Shown: in pieces, positions 36,398-44,399 of the stretch
Position numbering within the stretch: the first letter of the stretch is position 1
Layout of the letters: each line of letters starts with the position of its first letter
From: Micromonospora sp. NBC_01740
GTDB taxonomy: Bacteria; Actinomycetota; Actinomycetes; Mycobacteriales; Micromonosporaceae
Length of the DNA stretch: 64,000 bases
Assembly: GCF_035920365.1 (NCBI RefSeq)
Contig: NZ_CP109150.1
Coordinates: forward strand, 5,518,001 to 5,582,000
Direction of reading: 5' to 3'
Program-made: the position numbers and the translations under genes
The notes under the pieces: generated by a model
What the model was told of the DNA's origin: nothing
The model's input: only the letters and a program-made list of their open reading frames with translations
Database searches by the model: none

Positions 36398-38008
36398 TCA
36401 ACCGGGCAGCGGCGCCTCGTCGCCGCGCGTGCGACGCGGCCCGACCAGCCGGCGCACCATCGGGGCGGCGTTCCACTTCGCCGCGCCCACCAGGTCGCGG
36501 GCGTGCTCCAGGACGGTGTAGTCGGGTCGGGCCCTGCCGTCGGCGATGGCCCGGTCCAGGTCGTTGCCGCACCGGGTCAGCACCGTGTCGAAGTCGCGGC
36601 GCACCGGTTCGAGCAGGTGGTAGCCGAACGAGCGGTGCAGCCGGGCGAAGAGCGGCTTGTAGAGCCGGGCCCGCTCGTGCAGCCCCGAGGAGTACGACAT
36701 CGGGTTCTTCGGCCGGCGCCGGACGTAGTCGGGCAGCAGGTCGGCAAAGGCCCGACGGACGATCCACTTCTCCTGCCCGTCGCGCATCTTCAGCCCGATC
36801 GGCAGCCGCATCGCCAGCTCGACCAGGCTCAGGTCGAGAAACGGCACGCGGGCCTCCACCCCGTGCCCCATGCTGGCCCGGTCGACGCGCTGCAACTCCG
36901 TACGGCAGAGGTTGCGGATCTTGTGCAGGAAGAGCCGGCGGGACGCCTCGGGGCCGACCTCGTGGTACATCGGGTAGCCGCCGAACAGCTCGTCGGAGCC
37001 GTCGCCGGTGAGCACCACCTTCACGCCCAGCTCCCGCAGCCGGCGGAACAGCGGCACGGTGACCACCGCGTTGATGATGTCGCCGTACTCGGTCAGCTCG
37101 GACATCCGGATGGCCTCCCGGATGTCGGCCAGCCGGATGTCGCGCGGGCGCAGCTCGACCACCTCGTGCGGCACCCCCAGGTCCTTCGCGAGCCGCCGCG
37201 CGTACGCGACGTCGGGGCTGTCGGGCACGCCGACCGTGACCGCGACGCAGTCGGAGTGCATCTCGCGCACGTGCAGCAGGGCCAGCGAGCTGTCCAGCCC
37301 GCCGGAGAGCACCACCCCGACGGTGAGGTCGGTGTCCACCCGCATCCGGATGCTGTCGGTGAGGGCGGCACGGACGAGCAGGGCGGCCTCGTCCGGGTCG
37401 TCCACCACCGGCAGCCCGTCGCCAAGGGTGAGCAGGTCGACGTACGCGCGCAGCCGGACCGGCCCGTCGGGCTCGACCCAGCCGTGGTGCCCGGGCGGCA
37501 CCTCGACGATCGGCACGCGGTGCCCGACCAGCGCCTTGACCTCGCTGGCGACGTGCAGGCAGCCGGGCGTCCGGGCCCAGTACAACGGCTTGACGCCGAG
37601 CGGGTCCCGGACCAGGTAGGCCCGGCCGGTGGCCCGTTCCACGACGGCGAAGGCGTACTCGCCGCGCAGCCGGGTCACCATGCCCTCGCCCCACCGCAGG
37701 AACGCGGCGAGCACCACCTCGGTGTCGCCGGTGCCGCGGAAGCGGTGTCCCAGCCGGACCAGTTCCGCGCGCAGCTCGGGGTGGTTGAAGACCTCGCCGT
37801 TGTAGCAGAGCAGCCACCGCTCGTCGGCGGAGGCCCACGGCTGCACGGCGCGTTCGCGGTCCACGATCGGCAGCCGACGGGTGCCGGTGAGCAGGCCGTT
37901 CTCGTAGCGGGTCTCGGTGACCTCGCCGCGCGGGGCGAGGGTGGCGAGCATCCGCCGGAAGATCGTCGGATCGGCCTCGGGGCCCAGGCTCAACGCGATG
38001 CCACACAT
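36398..38008 (-). CDS. Asparagine-synthetase-like glutamine amidotransferase
   Basis: A 536-residue AsnB-type enzyme. Cys2 of MCGIALSLG is the glutaminase nucleophile; LCYNGEVFNHPELR and GDTEVVLAAFLRWGEG complete the N-terminal domain. The synthetase half has the ATP PP-loop VVLSGGLDSSLALL, LTGDGSDELFGGYPMYH and VEARVPFLDLSLVELAM. It transfers glutamine nitrogen to a carboxylate after adenylation. It is shorter than the mycobacterial peptidoglycan-amidating AsnB/LtsA. Only 4 bp separate it from the upstream M15-like gene, so it may act on a peptide or wall precursor instead of free aspartate; that is inference. Confidence 0.9.
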   Translation of the reverse strand: MCGIALSLGPEADPTIFRRMLATLAPRGEVTETRYENGLLTGTRRLPIVDRERAVQPWASADERWLLCYNGEVFNHPELRAELVRLGHRFRGTGDTEVVLAAFLRWGEGMVTRLRGEYAFAVVERATGRAYLVRDPLGVKPLYWARTPGCLHVASEVKALVGHRVPIVEVPPGHHGWVEPDGPVRLRAYVDLLTLGDGLPVVDDPDEAALLVRAALTDSIRMRVDTDLTVGVVLSGGLDSSLALLHVREMHSDCVAVTVGVPDSPDVAYARRLAKDLGVPHEVVELRPRDIRLADIREAIRMSELTEYGDIINAVVTVPLFRRLRELGVKVVLTGDGSDELFGGYPMYHEVGPEASRRLFLHKIRNLCRTELQRVDRASMGHGVEARVPFLDLSLVELAMRLPIGLKMRDGQEKWIVRRAFADLLPDYVRRRPKNPMSYSSGLHERARLYKPLFARLHRSFGYHLLEPVRRDFDTVLTRCGNDLDRAIADGRARPDYTVLEHARDLVGAAKWNAAPMVRRLVGPRRTRGDEAPLPG

Positions 38009-38012
38009 CGGC

Positions 38013-38975
38013 TCAGACCCCCATCTCGGCTTCGTACGCCCGACGCAGCCGCCGCCGCGCCGCCGGCGCGAGGCACAGGTGCCACGCCTGCCCCTCGTCG
38101 ACCACGTTGACCTCGCCGGCCCGCTGCCGTGCCAGCAGCAGCTCGGCCAGGGTGTCCCGCGCGCCGAAGCGGCCGAACCACTCCATCTCGACGTCGACCG
38201 CCCAGCCGAGGCAGTGCCCGCTGGGCAACATGGCCGCGTACCCGAGTCGGCGCAGCCGGTGCTGGTGCTCGGCGCTGCGGACCAGGCTGGTCACCCACAG
38301 CGGCGGCGTGGCGGGCGGGGTGCTGGCGGCGAACTGCCGGGCGATGTCGTTGAGCAGCGCCACCATCTCGCGGCGGGCCCGCCGGAACCGCAGTCCGGCG
38401 GTGCGCGGCGTGGCGTCGGGCCGCAGCCGGCGCCGCACCGCCCGCAGCCCGCGGCGGAGCAGCGTCCGCGGCTGCTCGGTGTAGCGGAAGTTCAGCAGGT
38501 CCCGGCGGCGCAGCCACTCCAGGTCGACCAGGTCGGGGCTGGCGTCCACCTGGGCGTCGGTGAGGTAGGTCGGGGTGTCGCGCCACCACATCACGTCGAC
38601 GCGGGAGAGCAGGTAGATCCGGACCAGCGCGGTGAGGTCGGCGGCGGAGCTGCGCGCGTTGGGCTGGTAGCGGGCCATCTCCAGCAGCAGCGTCTCGCGG
38701 GCGCCGATCAGCCCCTGCGGGGTGGCGTCGAGCACGGCGGCGATCGCGGGCTCGCGCAGCCGGTCGTCGATCAGCACCTGGCGGGCGGCGGTGCAGGACG
38801 CGCCGGCCAGGGCGCCGACCTCGACCAAAAGCTCGGCCACGGCGGCCCGGTAGGCGTCGAGGTCCGGCGTTGCGGCGGGCCGCGTCGGGGTGGAGAACGC
38901 GCGCCGCCGGGCCGGGGCGGCGGGTGTGACGGAGGAGCCGGGCTGCTGTCCCGGGCTACGGCTGGGCACTCGCAT
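38013..38975 (-). CDS. M15-like (DUF5715-type) peptidase domain protein
   Basis: A 320-residue protein with no signal peptide or TM. The N-terminal two-thirds (about 35-220) is helical and unrecognised. The C-terminal part matches zinc D,D-carboxypeptidases of family M15: SLVRSAEHQHRL (230-241), PSGHCLGWAVDVE (251-263; His254 and Asp261 as zinc ligands) and EGQAWHLC (294-301; Glu294 catalytic, His299 third ligand). If active it would cut a peptide of the D-Ala-D-Ala type, but it appears cytoplasmic, unlike typical M15 enzymes. It is directly upstream of, and surely co-transcribed with, the AsnB-like gene. Confidence 0.7.
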   Translation of the reverse strand: MRVPSRSPGQQPGSSVTPAAPARRRAFSTPTRPAATPDLDAYRAAVAELLVEVGALAGASCTAARQVLIDDRLREPAIAAVLDATPQGLIGARETLLLEMARYQPNARSSAADLTALVRIYLLSRVDVMWWRDTPTYLTDAQVDASPDLVDLEWLRRRDLLNFRYTEQPRTLLRRGLRAVRRRLRPDATPRTAGLRFRRARREMVALLNDIARQFAASTPPATPPLWVTSLVRSAEHQHRLRRLGYAAMLPSGHCLGWAVDVEMEWFGRFGARDTLAELLLARQRAGEVNVVDEGQAWHLCLAPAARRRLRRAYEAEMGV

Positions 38976-39113
38976 GGTCGGGTCCTCTCTCCCGTCACGG
39001 CATCACTGTGCATCGCCCTGCACACACCGTAATCAGACCGGACGGGAGAAGTCCGAACAATCCTCCTATCTACTCCTTCGGAACGCACGGCGGTCACTGC
39101 CGCGCACGAAGGG

Positions 39114-39908
39114 TCACGGTCGGGACGCCCCGCTCAACCGCTGCACCTCGGCGTACGAGGGCGGTTCCGCGCGCGGCGCGGCGCCGGACCGGACGGCGTC
39201 CAGGGCGTCCAGGGCGGCGCCCAGCGCGGCCCGGAACAGCAGCGAGCCCGTGCTCACCCGGGCCACGCCGAGCGCCCGCAGCTCGTCGAGGGTGGGCCCG
39301 CCCGGCCGGTGCAGCACGTTCAGCGGCGCGTCGATCCCCGCCACGAGCGCGGCGACGGTGGCGGCGTCCGGCGCCCCGGGCACGAAGATCCCGTCCGCCC
39401 CGGCGGCCAGGTAGGCGCGGGCCCGGCGCAGGGCCTCCGGCAGGGGATCGGGCGTGCCGAGCCACCACGGGTCGGTGCGGGCGTTGACGAACAGGTCGGG
39501 CGCCGCGGCCTTGATGGCGGCCACCTTCGCCGCCGCCAGCTCGGGCGGGTCGAGGGTGCCGTCCGCCCGCCCGTCCTCGACGTTCAGCCCCACCACGCCG
39601 AGCGCGGCCAGCTCCGCCGCCAGCCCGGCGACGACCGCCGGGTCGTCGGCGTACCCCGCCTCCACGTCAACGGTCACCAGCACCGGCAGCGGGCGCAGCG
39701 CCCGGGCCAGGCGGAGGTTCTCCGCCCGGGTGGCGGCCGCCGCGTCCGGCACGCCGGCGGCAGCGGCGACCCCCAGGCTGGTGGTGCCGACCGCCGGGTA
39801 CCCGCGCGCCGCGAACGCGGCAGCGCTGGCGTGGTCCCAGGCGTTGGGCAGCAGCAGCGGCCGGGCGGCGCGGTGCAGGGCGTGGAAGGCGGCGCAGCGC
39901 GCGTTCAT
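39114..39908 (-). CDS. Isocitrate lyase/PEP mutase superfamily protein
   Basis: A 264-residue TIM-barrel enzyme. LLLPNAWDHASAAAFAARGYPAVGTTS opens the family; DVEAGY (metal site), VGLNVEDGRADG and NARTDPWW follow, and ADGIFVPGA closes the barrel. These are the features of the short PEP mutase/isocitrate lyase group, which break or rearrange C-C or P-C bonds of 2-oxo acids; carboxyvinyl-carboxyphosphonate and methylisocitrate-type reactions are examples. The Cys of the isocitrate lyase KKCGH loop is absent, so it is not a true isocitrate lyase. GAGGTGG precedes ATG 39908. Substrate unknown. Confidence 0.82.
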   Translation of the reverse strand: MNARCAAFHALHRAARPLLLPNAWDHASAAAFAARGYPAVGTTSLGVAAAAGVPDAAAATRAENLRLARALRPLPVLVTVDVEAGYADDPAVVAGLAAELAALGVVGLNVEDGRADGTLDPPELAAAKVAAIKAAAPDLFVNARTDPWWLGTPDPLPEALRRARAYLAAGADGIFVPGAPDAATVAALVAGIDAPLNVLHRPGGPTLDELRALGVARVSTGSLLFRAALGAALDALDAVRSGAAPRAEPPSYAEVQRLSGASRP

Positions 39909-40484
39909 CCGGGTTCCACCTCGATCATGGTCGGGCCCCGTGGGGCCGGCGACGGTCGTCTCCCGGCGACGGTAGGGCCGGAACCCTACGGCGCCCGCCG
40001 AAACGTCGGCTGCCGGCGTGTGCGCTGCCGGCGCGGAACGGGCCACCGGACCACTGCACGGATCGTCGCTATCGGTCGACGTCAGTCAGGCCGTCACTAT
40101 GCGTGACATTCAGCGCGGCCGGCCATCATGCCTCCGGCCCCTTTGCTCTGCATCCACATACGCAACAGCTACTGACGGTCAACGAGACTCGCGCCCTCGA
40201 TCATCGCGCCTCTTCGAATCTCCCCAGTTCAGCCCGGTGGTGCGCCGAGGAATGCAGAGCAAAGGGCGCACAGGGCACCGGGCTGCCGGGACGTCGACAG
40301 TTACAACAAGTGACCAACCCGACCGTCACTAACGGTAACGACGGCGGCGACCGGCTCCCTCGCCGTCCGTCTCAAGGAATGAGGTCAGGGCCGTCTCCAG
40401 ACATCGCCAACTGCATCGAGAAACGAGGTCCGAAGGCGCCGAAAGGAGTCGGACGAGGGCGCGACCCGGTCAGGCGCGGCCCCG
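39909..40484. other. 576-bp gene-free region with inverted-repeat element
   Basis: No gene is supportable here. GC is lower than the window average at about 40080-40400. It contains GTCAC-TATGC-GTGAC (40093-40107) and a perfect 15-bp inverted repeat bounding 40139-40266. No tRNA fold or terminator-attenuator structure was recognised. Confidence 0.6.
40139..40266. repeat. 128-bp element bounded by 15-bp inverted repeats
   Basis: CCCTTTGCTCTGCAT (40139-40153) and ATGCAGAGCAAAGGG (40252-40266) are exact inverse copies enclosing 98 bp of unusually AT-rich DNA with no ORF. No flanking target-site duplication is evident. A small non-autonomous element (MITE-like) or a long-range RNA hairpin are possible explanations. 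Confidence 0.6.
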
Positions 40485-41243
40485 TCAGGCGCGCCCGCTG
40501 CCGCGGTCGGGCGCGGTCGCGGGCGGCGCGAGGTCGGCCGGGGCCAGACCGAGTGCGGCGGCCAGCGCCGGAGCACCGTCCGGGGTCAGCCGGACCTCCC
40601 GTCCGCCGCTGCGGGTCAGCCAGCCCGCCTCGAAGAAGCGGGCGTACAGCGCCGCGCCCAACGCGCCGGCGAGGTGCGGCCGACGCTCGGTCCAGTCCAG
40701 GCAGTCGCGCACCAGCGGACGGCGGACGGCCCGCAGCGGCGCGACCGGCACCCCCAGCTCCGCCAACCAGGCCCGCCCGGCCGAGGTGAGCGCCGGCCCG
40801 CCGGCGCCGTCAAGCAGCCCGCGCGCGAGCAGCCTGTCACGCAGCAGCACCCCGAGGTGCCCGGCCAGGTGGTCGTAGCAGGTGCGGGCGTACGCCAGGG
40901 CGGCGCCGGCACGGGCGGCGCGCAGCGAACGGGCCGGCTCGGACCGCCCGGGCGCGTAGCCAGCCAGATCCTCGACCAACTGGGCCGCCGAGGGACCGGC
41001 GAGCTGGACGTAGCGGTGTCGTCCCTGCCGATGCTCGACCAACAGCCCGCCCCGGACGAGCCGGGTGAGGTGATCGCTGGCGGTGGACGGGGCCACCCCG
41101 GCGAGCCGGGCCAGCTCCCCCGCCGTCCACGCCCGGCCGTCGAGCAGAGCCAGGCAGATGCGGGCCCGGGTGTCGTCGGCGAGCAGGGCGGCGAGCCGGG
41201 CCAGGGCCCGGCCGTCCGGCGCGGGGATGGTCACGGACACCAT
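40485..41243 (-). CDS. ArsR-family winged-helix regulator
   Basis: A 252-residue regulator. Residues about 10-85 form an ArsR winged helix: ARLAALLADDTRARICLALLD, GRAWTAGELARLAGVAPSTASDHLTRL and RQGRHRYVQL. No CxC metal site is present, so it does not look like a metal sensor. The C-terminal 165 residues form an unrecognised helical region with WTERRPHLAGALGAAL. This long two-part form is common in actinomycetes where the ligand is unknown. ATG 41243 is the start. It is divergent from the GH43 gene. Confidence 0.88.
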   Translation of the reverse strand: MVSVTIPAPDGRALARLAALLADDTRARICLALLDGRAWTAGELARLAGVAPSTASDHLTRLVRGGLLVEHRQGRHRYVQLAGPSAAQLVEDLAGYAPGRSEPARSLRAARAGAALAYARTCYDHLAGHLGVLLRDRLLARGLLDGAGGPALTSAGRAWLAELGVPVAPLRAVRRPLVRDCLDWTERRPHLAGALGAALYARFFEAGWLTRSGGREVRLTPDGAPALAAALGLAPADLAPPATAPDRGSGRA

Positions 41244-41290
41244 GCTGGCACGGGCACCCTGCGGCCGGCACCGAAGCTTCGCCACTCCTT

Positions 41291-41314
41291 TACAACGTTG
41301 TATCCAACGTTGTA
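41291..41314. promoter_or_regulatory. Tandem LacI-like operators before the GH43 gene
   Basis: TACAACGTTGTA (41291-41302), a perfect 12-bp palindrome with a central CG, is followed immediately by TCCAACGTTGTA (41303-41314), identical at 10 of 12 positions. LacI-family operators have this central CG symmetry. The same perfect 12-mer recurs at 58689-58700. Confidence 0.7.
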
Positions 41315-41366
41315 CAAACGGACACGCACCGATCCTGATCGAACTCCCGCACCCGAGGCAGGTCTG

Positions 41367-43586
41367 ATGCGACATCTCCGCCGCGCCGGGGCGCTCGCCG
41401 CCGTCGTCGGTCTGGTCCTGGCCGCGACGGCGTCCGCGCCGGCCGCCGCCGCACCCGAGCCCCGCTACCGCAACCCCGTCTCGGCCGGGTTCGCCGACAC
41501 CTTCGCCGACCCCGTGATCGTCCGCGGTGAGGACGGTTTCTGGTACGCCTACGGCACCACCGACCCACTGCGCGAGGGCGAGGGGACGTTCCACGGGGTC
41601 CCGATCGCCCGCTCGGCCGACCTGGTCGGCTGGACGTACGTCGGGGACGCCTTCGGCGCCGGCCAACGCCCGGCGTACGCGGCTCCCGGCGCCGGCTTCT
41701 GGGCCCCCGACGTGCGCCGGGTCGGCGATCGCTGGGTCATGTACGTGACCGTCACCGACACGACCGTGTCCCCCGACGGGGGTGACTTCGCCGTCGGGGC
41801 GGCCACCGCGCCCACCCCGACCGGCCCGTGGACCTTCGCCGACGAGCCCGTGGTCGCGCCCCGCCCCGGCGGTGGCGGGGGCTGGCTGTGGACCATCGAC
41901 CCGAGCCAGTTCACCGACGTCGACGGCAGGCACTACCTCTACCACGGCAGCTACTACGGCGGCATCTCGGTGACCGAGCTCTCCGCCGACGGGCTTCGCG
42001 CCGTCGGCTCACCCACCCTGGTCGCCGTCGACAACAAGTTCGAGGGCAGCCACGTGGTGCGCCACGACGGCTGGTACTACCTGTTCGCCTCCACGGCAAA
42101 CTGCTGCGCCGGCCCGGCCACCGGCTACTCCGTGCACGTCGGCCGGTCCCGCGACCCGCGCGGGCCGTTCGTCGACCGCGACGGCGTCGCGCTGACCGCC
42201 TCCCGGGCCGGCGGCACGCCGGTGCTCACCCAGAACGGCAACCGGTGGATCGGCACCGGCCACAACGGCTTCCTCACCGACCTCTCCGGCCAGGACTGGA
42301 TCGTCTACCACGCGATCGACCGCGCCGACCCGTACCTGGACGAGCCGTTCGGCATCAACGAGCGGCCGATGCTGCTGGACCGCCTCGACTGGATCGACGG
42401 CTGGCCGACGGTGAACGCCGGTGCCGGCCCCTCCGAGGGCCCCCGGCCCGCGCCGGTCACCACCGGCCGGGTGGACGAGCGCTTCGACGCCGGGCTGGCC
42501 GGCTGGCGACTCGGCTCCGGGGACTGGCGGGTCGCCGACGGCCGACTCACCGGCAGCGGCGCGCTGACCAGCCGTACGACCGTGGGCGGGGACCTTCGGG
42601 CGGAGGCCGACCTGCGGCTTCCCGCCGCCGGGACGGCTGGTCTCACGCTCGGCGACCGGGTCTCGGTGCGGGTGGACGCCGCCGCCGGCCGGCTGGTCGC
42701 CGCCGACGGCGGGCGCACCGCGAGCGCGCCGCTGCCCGCCGGCTTCGACGCCGCGGCCGGGCACCACCTCGCCGTCGAGGTACGCGGCCGGGACCTGGTG
42801 GCCGAGCTGAGCCCGGCCCGGCTCGGCGACCAGCTGGCGGCGGTGTCGCTGCGGCTGGCGCGGCCGGTGGCCGGGCGGCTCACGCTCACCGCGACCGGCG
42901 GGGCCGCCGGGTTCGACAACGTCAGCGTCGCCCGGCTGCACCGGCCGGTGCGCCACGCCGTCGCCGAACCGCGGGCGGGCCGCCTGCTGCCGGCGTTCTC
43001 CGACGAGTTCACCGGGGGGCTGGACCCGGCGTGGCGGTGGGTCCGGCCGGACCCGGCGGCCACCGTGTCCGGCGGGGCGCTGCGCTGGCCGGTGCAGGGC
43101 GCCGACCTGACCGGCACCGGCAACACCGCCGGCGTGCTGCTGCGCGACGCGCCGGGCGGCGACTACGTCGTGGAGACGAAGGTGACCCTGGACCTCGGCG
43201 AGGAGACCGTCCGCAACTACCAGCAGGCCGGGCTGGTCGCCTACGTCGACGACGACCGCTTCGCCCGGCTGGCGCAGGTCGCGATCTGGAACACCAGGCA
43301 GGTGGAGTACGGCTACGAGCTGCCCTTCGCCGGCCAGCCGGTCTACGGCGGCAACATCGTCGGCACCCCGGCGACCACCACCTGGCTGCGGCTGGCGCAC
43401 CGGGTCGACCCGGCCACCGGCGAGCACGAGTTCCGGGCCGGCTCCAGCCGGGACGGGCGGAACTGGACGTGGGGCGGGGTGTGGACCTTCCCGGCCGACA
43501 CCACCCCCCGGATCGGGCTGGTCGCGCACGGCGGAGCCGACCCGGCGGTCACCGCGCACTTCGACTACCTGCGCTTCCACCGCTGA
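41367..43586 (+). CDS. Secreted glycoside hydrolase family 43 with C-terminal carbohydrate-binding-like domains
   Basis: A 739-residue secreted enzyme. Signal peptide (residues 1-29, ending APAAAA); GH43 beta-propeller (about 32-340) with catalytic base Asp48 in DTFADPVIV, FWAPDVRRVGDRWVMYV, and the acid glutamate in NKFEGSHVVRHDGWYYLF; a LamG-like segment (about 360-515) with DERFDAGLAGWRLG; and a DUF1349-like beta-sandwich (about 525-739) with FSDEFTGGLDPAWRWVRPD. GH43 enzymes cut arabinose- or xylose-containing plant polysaccharides from arabinan or arabinoxylan. ATG 41367 follows GAGGCAGG. Two LacI-like operators lie upstream, implying sugar-induced control. Confidence 0.93.
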   Translation: MRHLRRAGALAAVVGLVLAATASAPAAAAPEPRYRNPVSAGFADTFADPVIVRGEDGFWYAYGTTDPLREGEGTFHGVPIARSADLVGWTYVGDAFGAGQRPAYAAPGAGFWAPDVRRVGDRWVMYVTVTDTTVSPDGGDFAVGAATAPTPTGPWTFADEPVVAPRPGGGGGWLWTIDPSQFTDVDGRHYLYHGSYYGGISVTELSADGLRAVGSPTLVAVDNKFEGSHVVRHDGWYYLFASTANCCAGPATGYSVHVGRSRDPRGPFVDRDGVALTASRAGGTPVLTQNGNRWIGTGHNGFLTDLSGQDWIVYHAIDRADPYLDEPFGINERPMLLDRLDWIDGWPTVNAGAGPSEGPRPAPVTTGRVDERFDAGLAGWRLGSGDWRVADGRLTGSGALTSRTTVGGDLRAEADLRLPAAGTAGLTLGDRVSVRVDAAAGRLVAADGGRTASAPLPAGFDAAAGHHLAVEVRGRDLVAELSPARLGDQLAAVSLRLARPVAGRLTLTATGGAAGFDNVSVARLHRPVRHAVAEPRAGRLLPAFSDEFTGGLDPAWRWVRPDPAATVSGGALRWPVQGADLTGTGNTAGVLLRDAPGGDYVVETKVTLDLGEETVRNYQQAGLVAYVDDDRFARLAQVAIWNTRQVEYGYELPFAGQPVYGGNIVGTPATTTWLRLAHRVDPATGEHEFRAGSSRDGRNWTWGGVWTFPADTTPRIGLVAHGGADPAVTAHFDYLRFHR

Positions 43587-43595
43587 CCCCCGCAC

Positions 43596-43629
43596 GATCG
43601 GGCCCCCGCCGGACGGCGGGGGCCCGATC
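43596..43629. terminator. Strong terminator after the GH43 gene
   Basis: GATCGGGCCCCCGCC (43596-43610) pairs perfectly over 15 bp with GGCGGGGGCCCGATC (43615-43629), loop GGAC. It follows the GH43 stop by 10 bp. Confidence 0.92.
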
Positions 43630-43660
43630 CCGTTCCCGGCGCCTGGCGGCGGGGCACCCC

Positions 43661-43777
43661 GGCGGTCACGTACGGCGCCCGGCGGCGGGGCCGGCACGGC
43701 ACGCCTGGCGGTCACGTGCGGCGGGCCGGCGGCGGGGCCGGGGCGGCTCCCCCGCCGGTCACGTGCGGCGGCCGGCG
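43661..43777. repeat. Degenerate 46-bp direct repeats overlapping the RNA ligase 3' end
   Basis: GGCGGTCACGTACGGCG (43661 on) and GGCGGTCACGTGCGGCG (43707 on) each continue into GGCGGCGGGGCCGG; a third copy (43754-43777) covers the stop and last codons of the 2H ligase gene. Spacing is 46-47 bp. It looks as if the 3' end of the gene was partly duplicated downstream. Confidence 0.6.
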
Positions 43778-44286
43778 CCGCCGAGCGGGCTGACCGTCCG
43801 GCTCTGCCCGTCGTAGCTGCGCCCGGCGACGAAGGCCCCGTCGGGGCGGTCGACGCCCGCCACCGCGCGGGCCAGCCGGCGATCGGCGTCGCGGAAGCGC
43901 AGCGCCAGGCTCAGGTGCGGACGCCAGTGCCCCGGCGCGTGCCAGGGACGCTGCCCCGGGGCCCCGGCGAGGACGTCCCAGACCGACGCGTGCAGGGCGG
44001 TCAGCTCCGGCGACGGGTGCACCAGCCACACCAGCGGGGCGCTGCCGTCGAGCACCGCGATCCGGTCCAGCCGCACGGGCAGCGGCAGCCCCGCGTCGAA
44101 CAGGTCGGCCAGCCGCCGCTGCGCGCCGGGCGGGAACTCGTCGACCGCGGCGAGGGTCAGGTGCGGCCGGTTCGTCGGATGGGCGTTGCGGGCCAGGCTG
44201 GGCAGCCCCACCGCGGCCAGCCGCTCCCAGGCGCCGCGCACGGCGGCCTCCAGGTCGGGCGAGCAGACCAGTTCGACCGTACGCAC
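43759..44286 (-). CDS. 2H-phosphoesterase / 2'-5' RNA ligase family protein
   Basis: A 175-residue protein with the paired catalytic motifs of the 2H superfamily: HLT at residues 42-44 (RPHLTLAAV) and HLS at 124-126 (RPHLSLAL). The fold is two duplicated alpha/beta halves; bacterial members hydrolyse or ligate 2'-5' RNA bonds or cyclic phosphates (ThpR/LigT type). Length is typical. The RNA or nucleotide substrate is unknown. Its stop codon lies within a degenerate repeat. Confidence 0.9.
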   Translation of the reverse strand: MRTVELVCSPDLEAAVRGAWERLAAVGLPSLARNAHPTNRPHLTLAAVDEFPPGAQRRLADLFDAGLPLPVRLDRIAVLDGSAPLVWLVHPSPELTALHASVWDVLAGAPGQRPWHAPGHWRPHLSLALRFRDADRRLARAVAGVDRPDGAFVAGRSYDGQSRTVSPLGGAGRRT

Positions 44287-44399
44287 GCCGCCAGGCTAGC
44301 CCGCCGGAGCACGGCGACGGGCGCCCGCCGGAGCCGCGCGGGTGCTCGTTGTGCCGGTCGGCGAAACGGCGTCGCGGCGGTGATGAAAAGCTTGACGGC

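Noticed and set aside
39909-40484. tRNA or riboswitch in the long gap
   Set aside because: No cloverleaf or conserved riboswitch core could be traced; only inverted repeats are evident.
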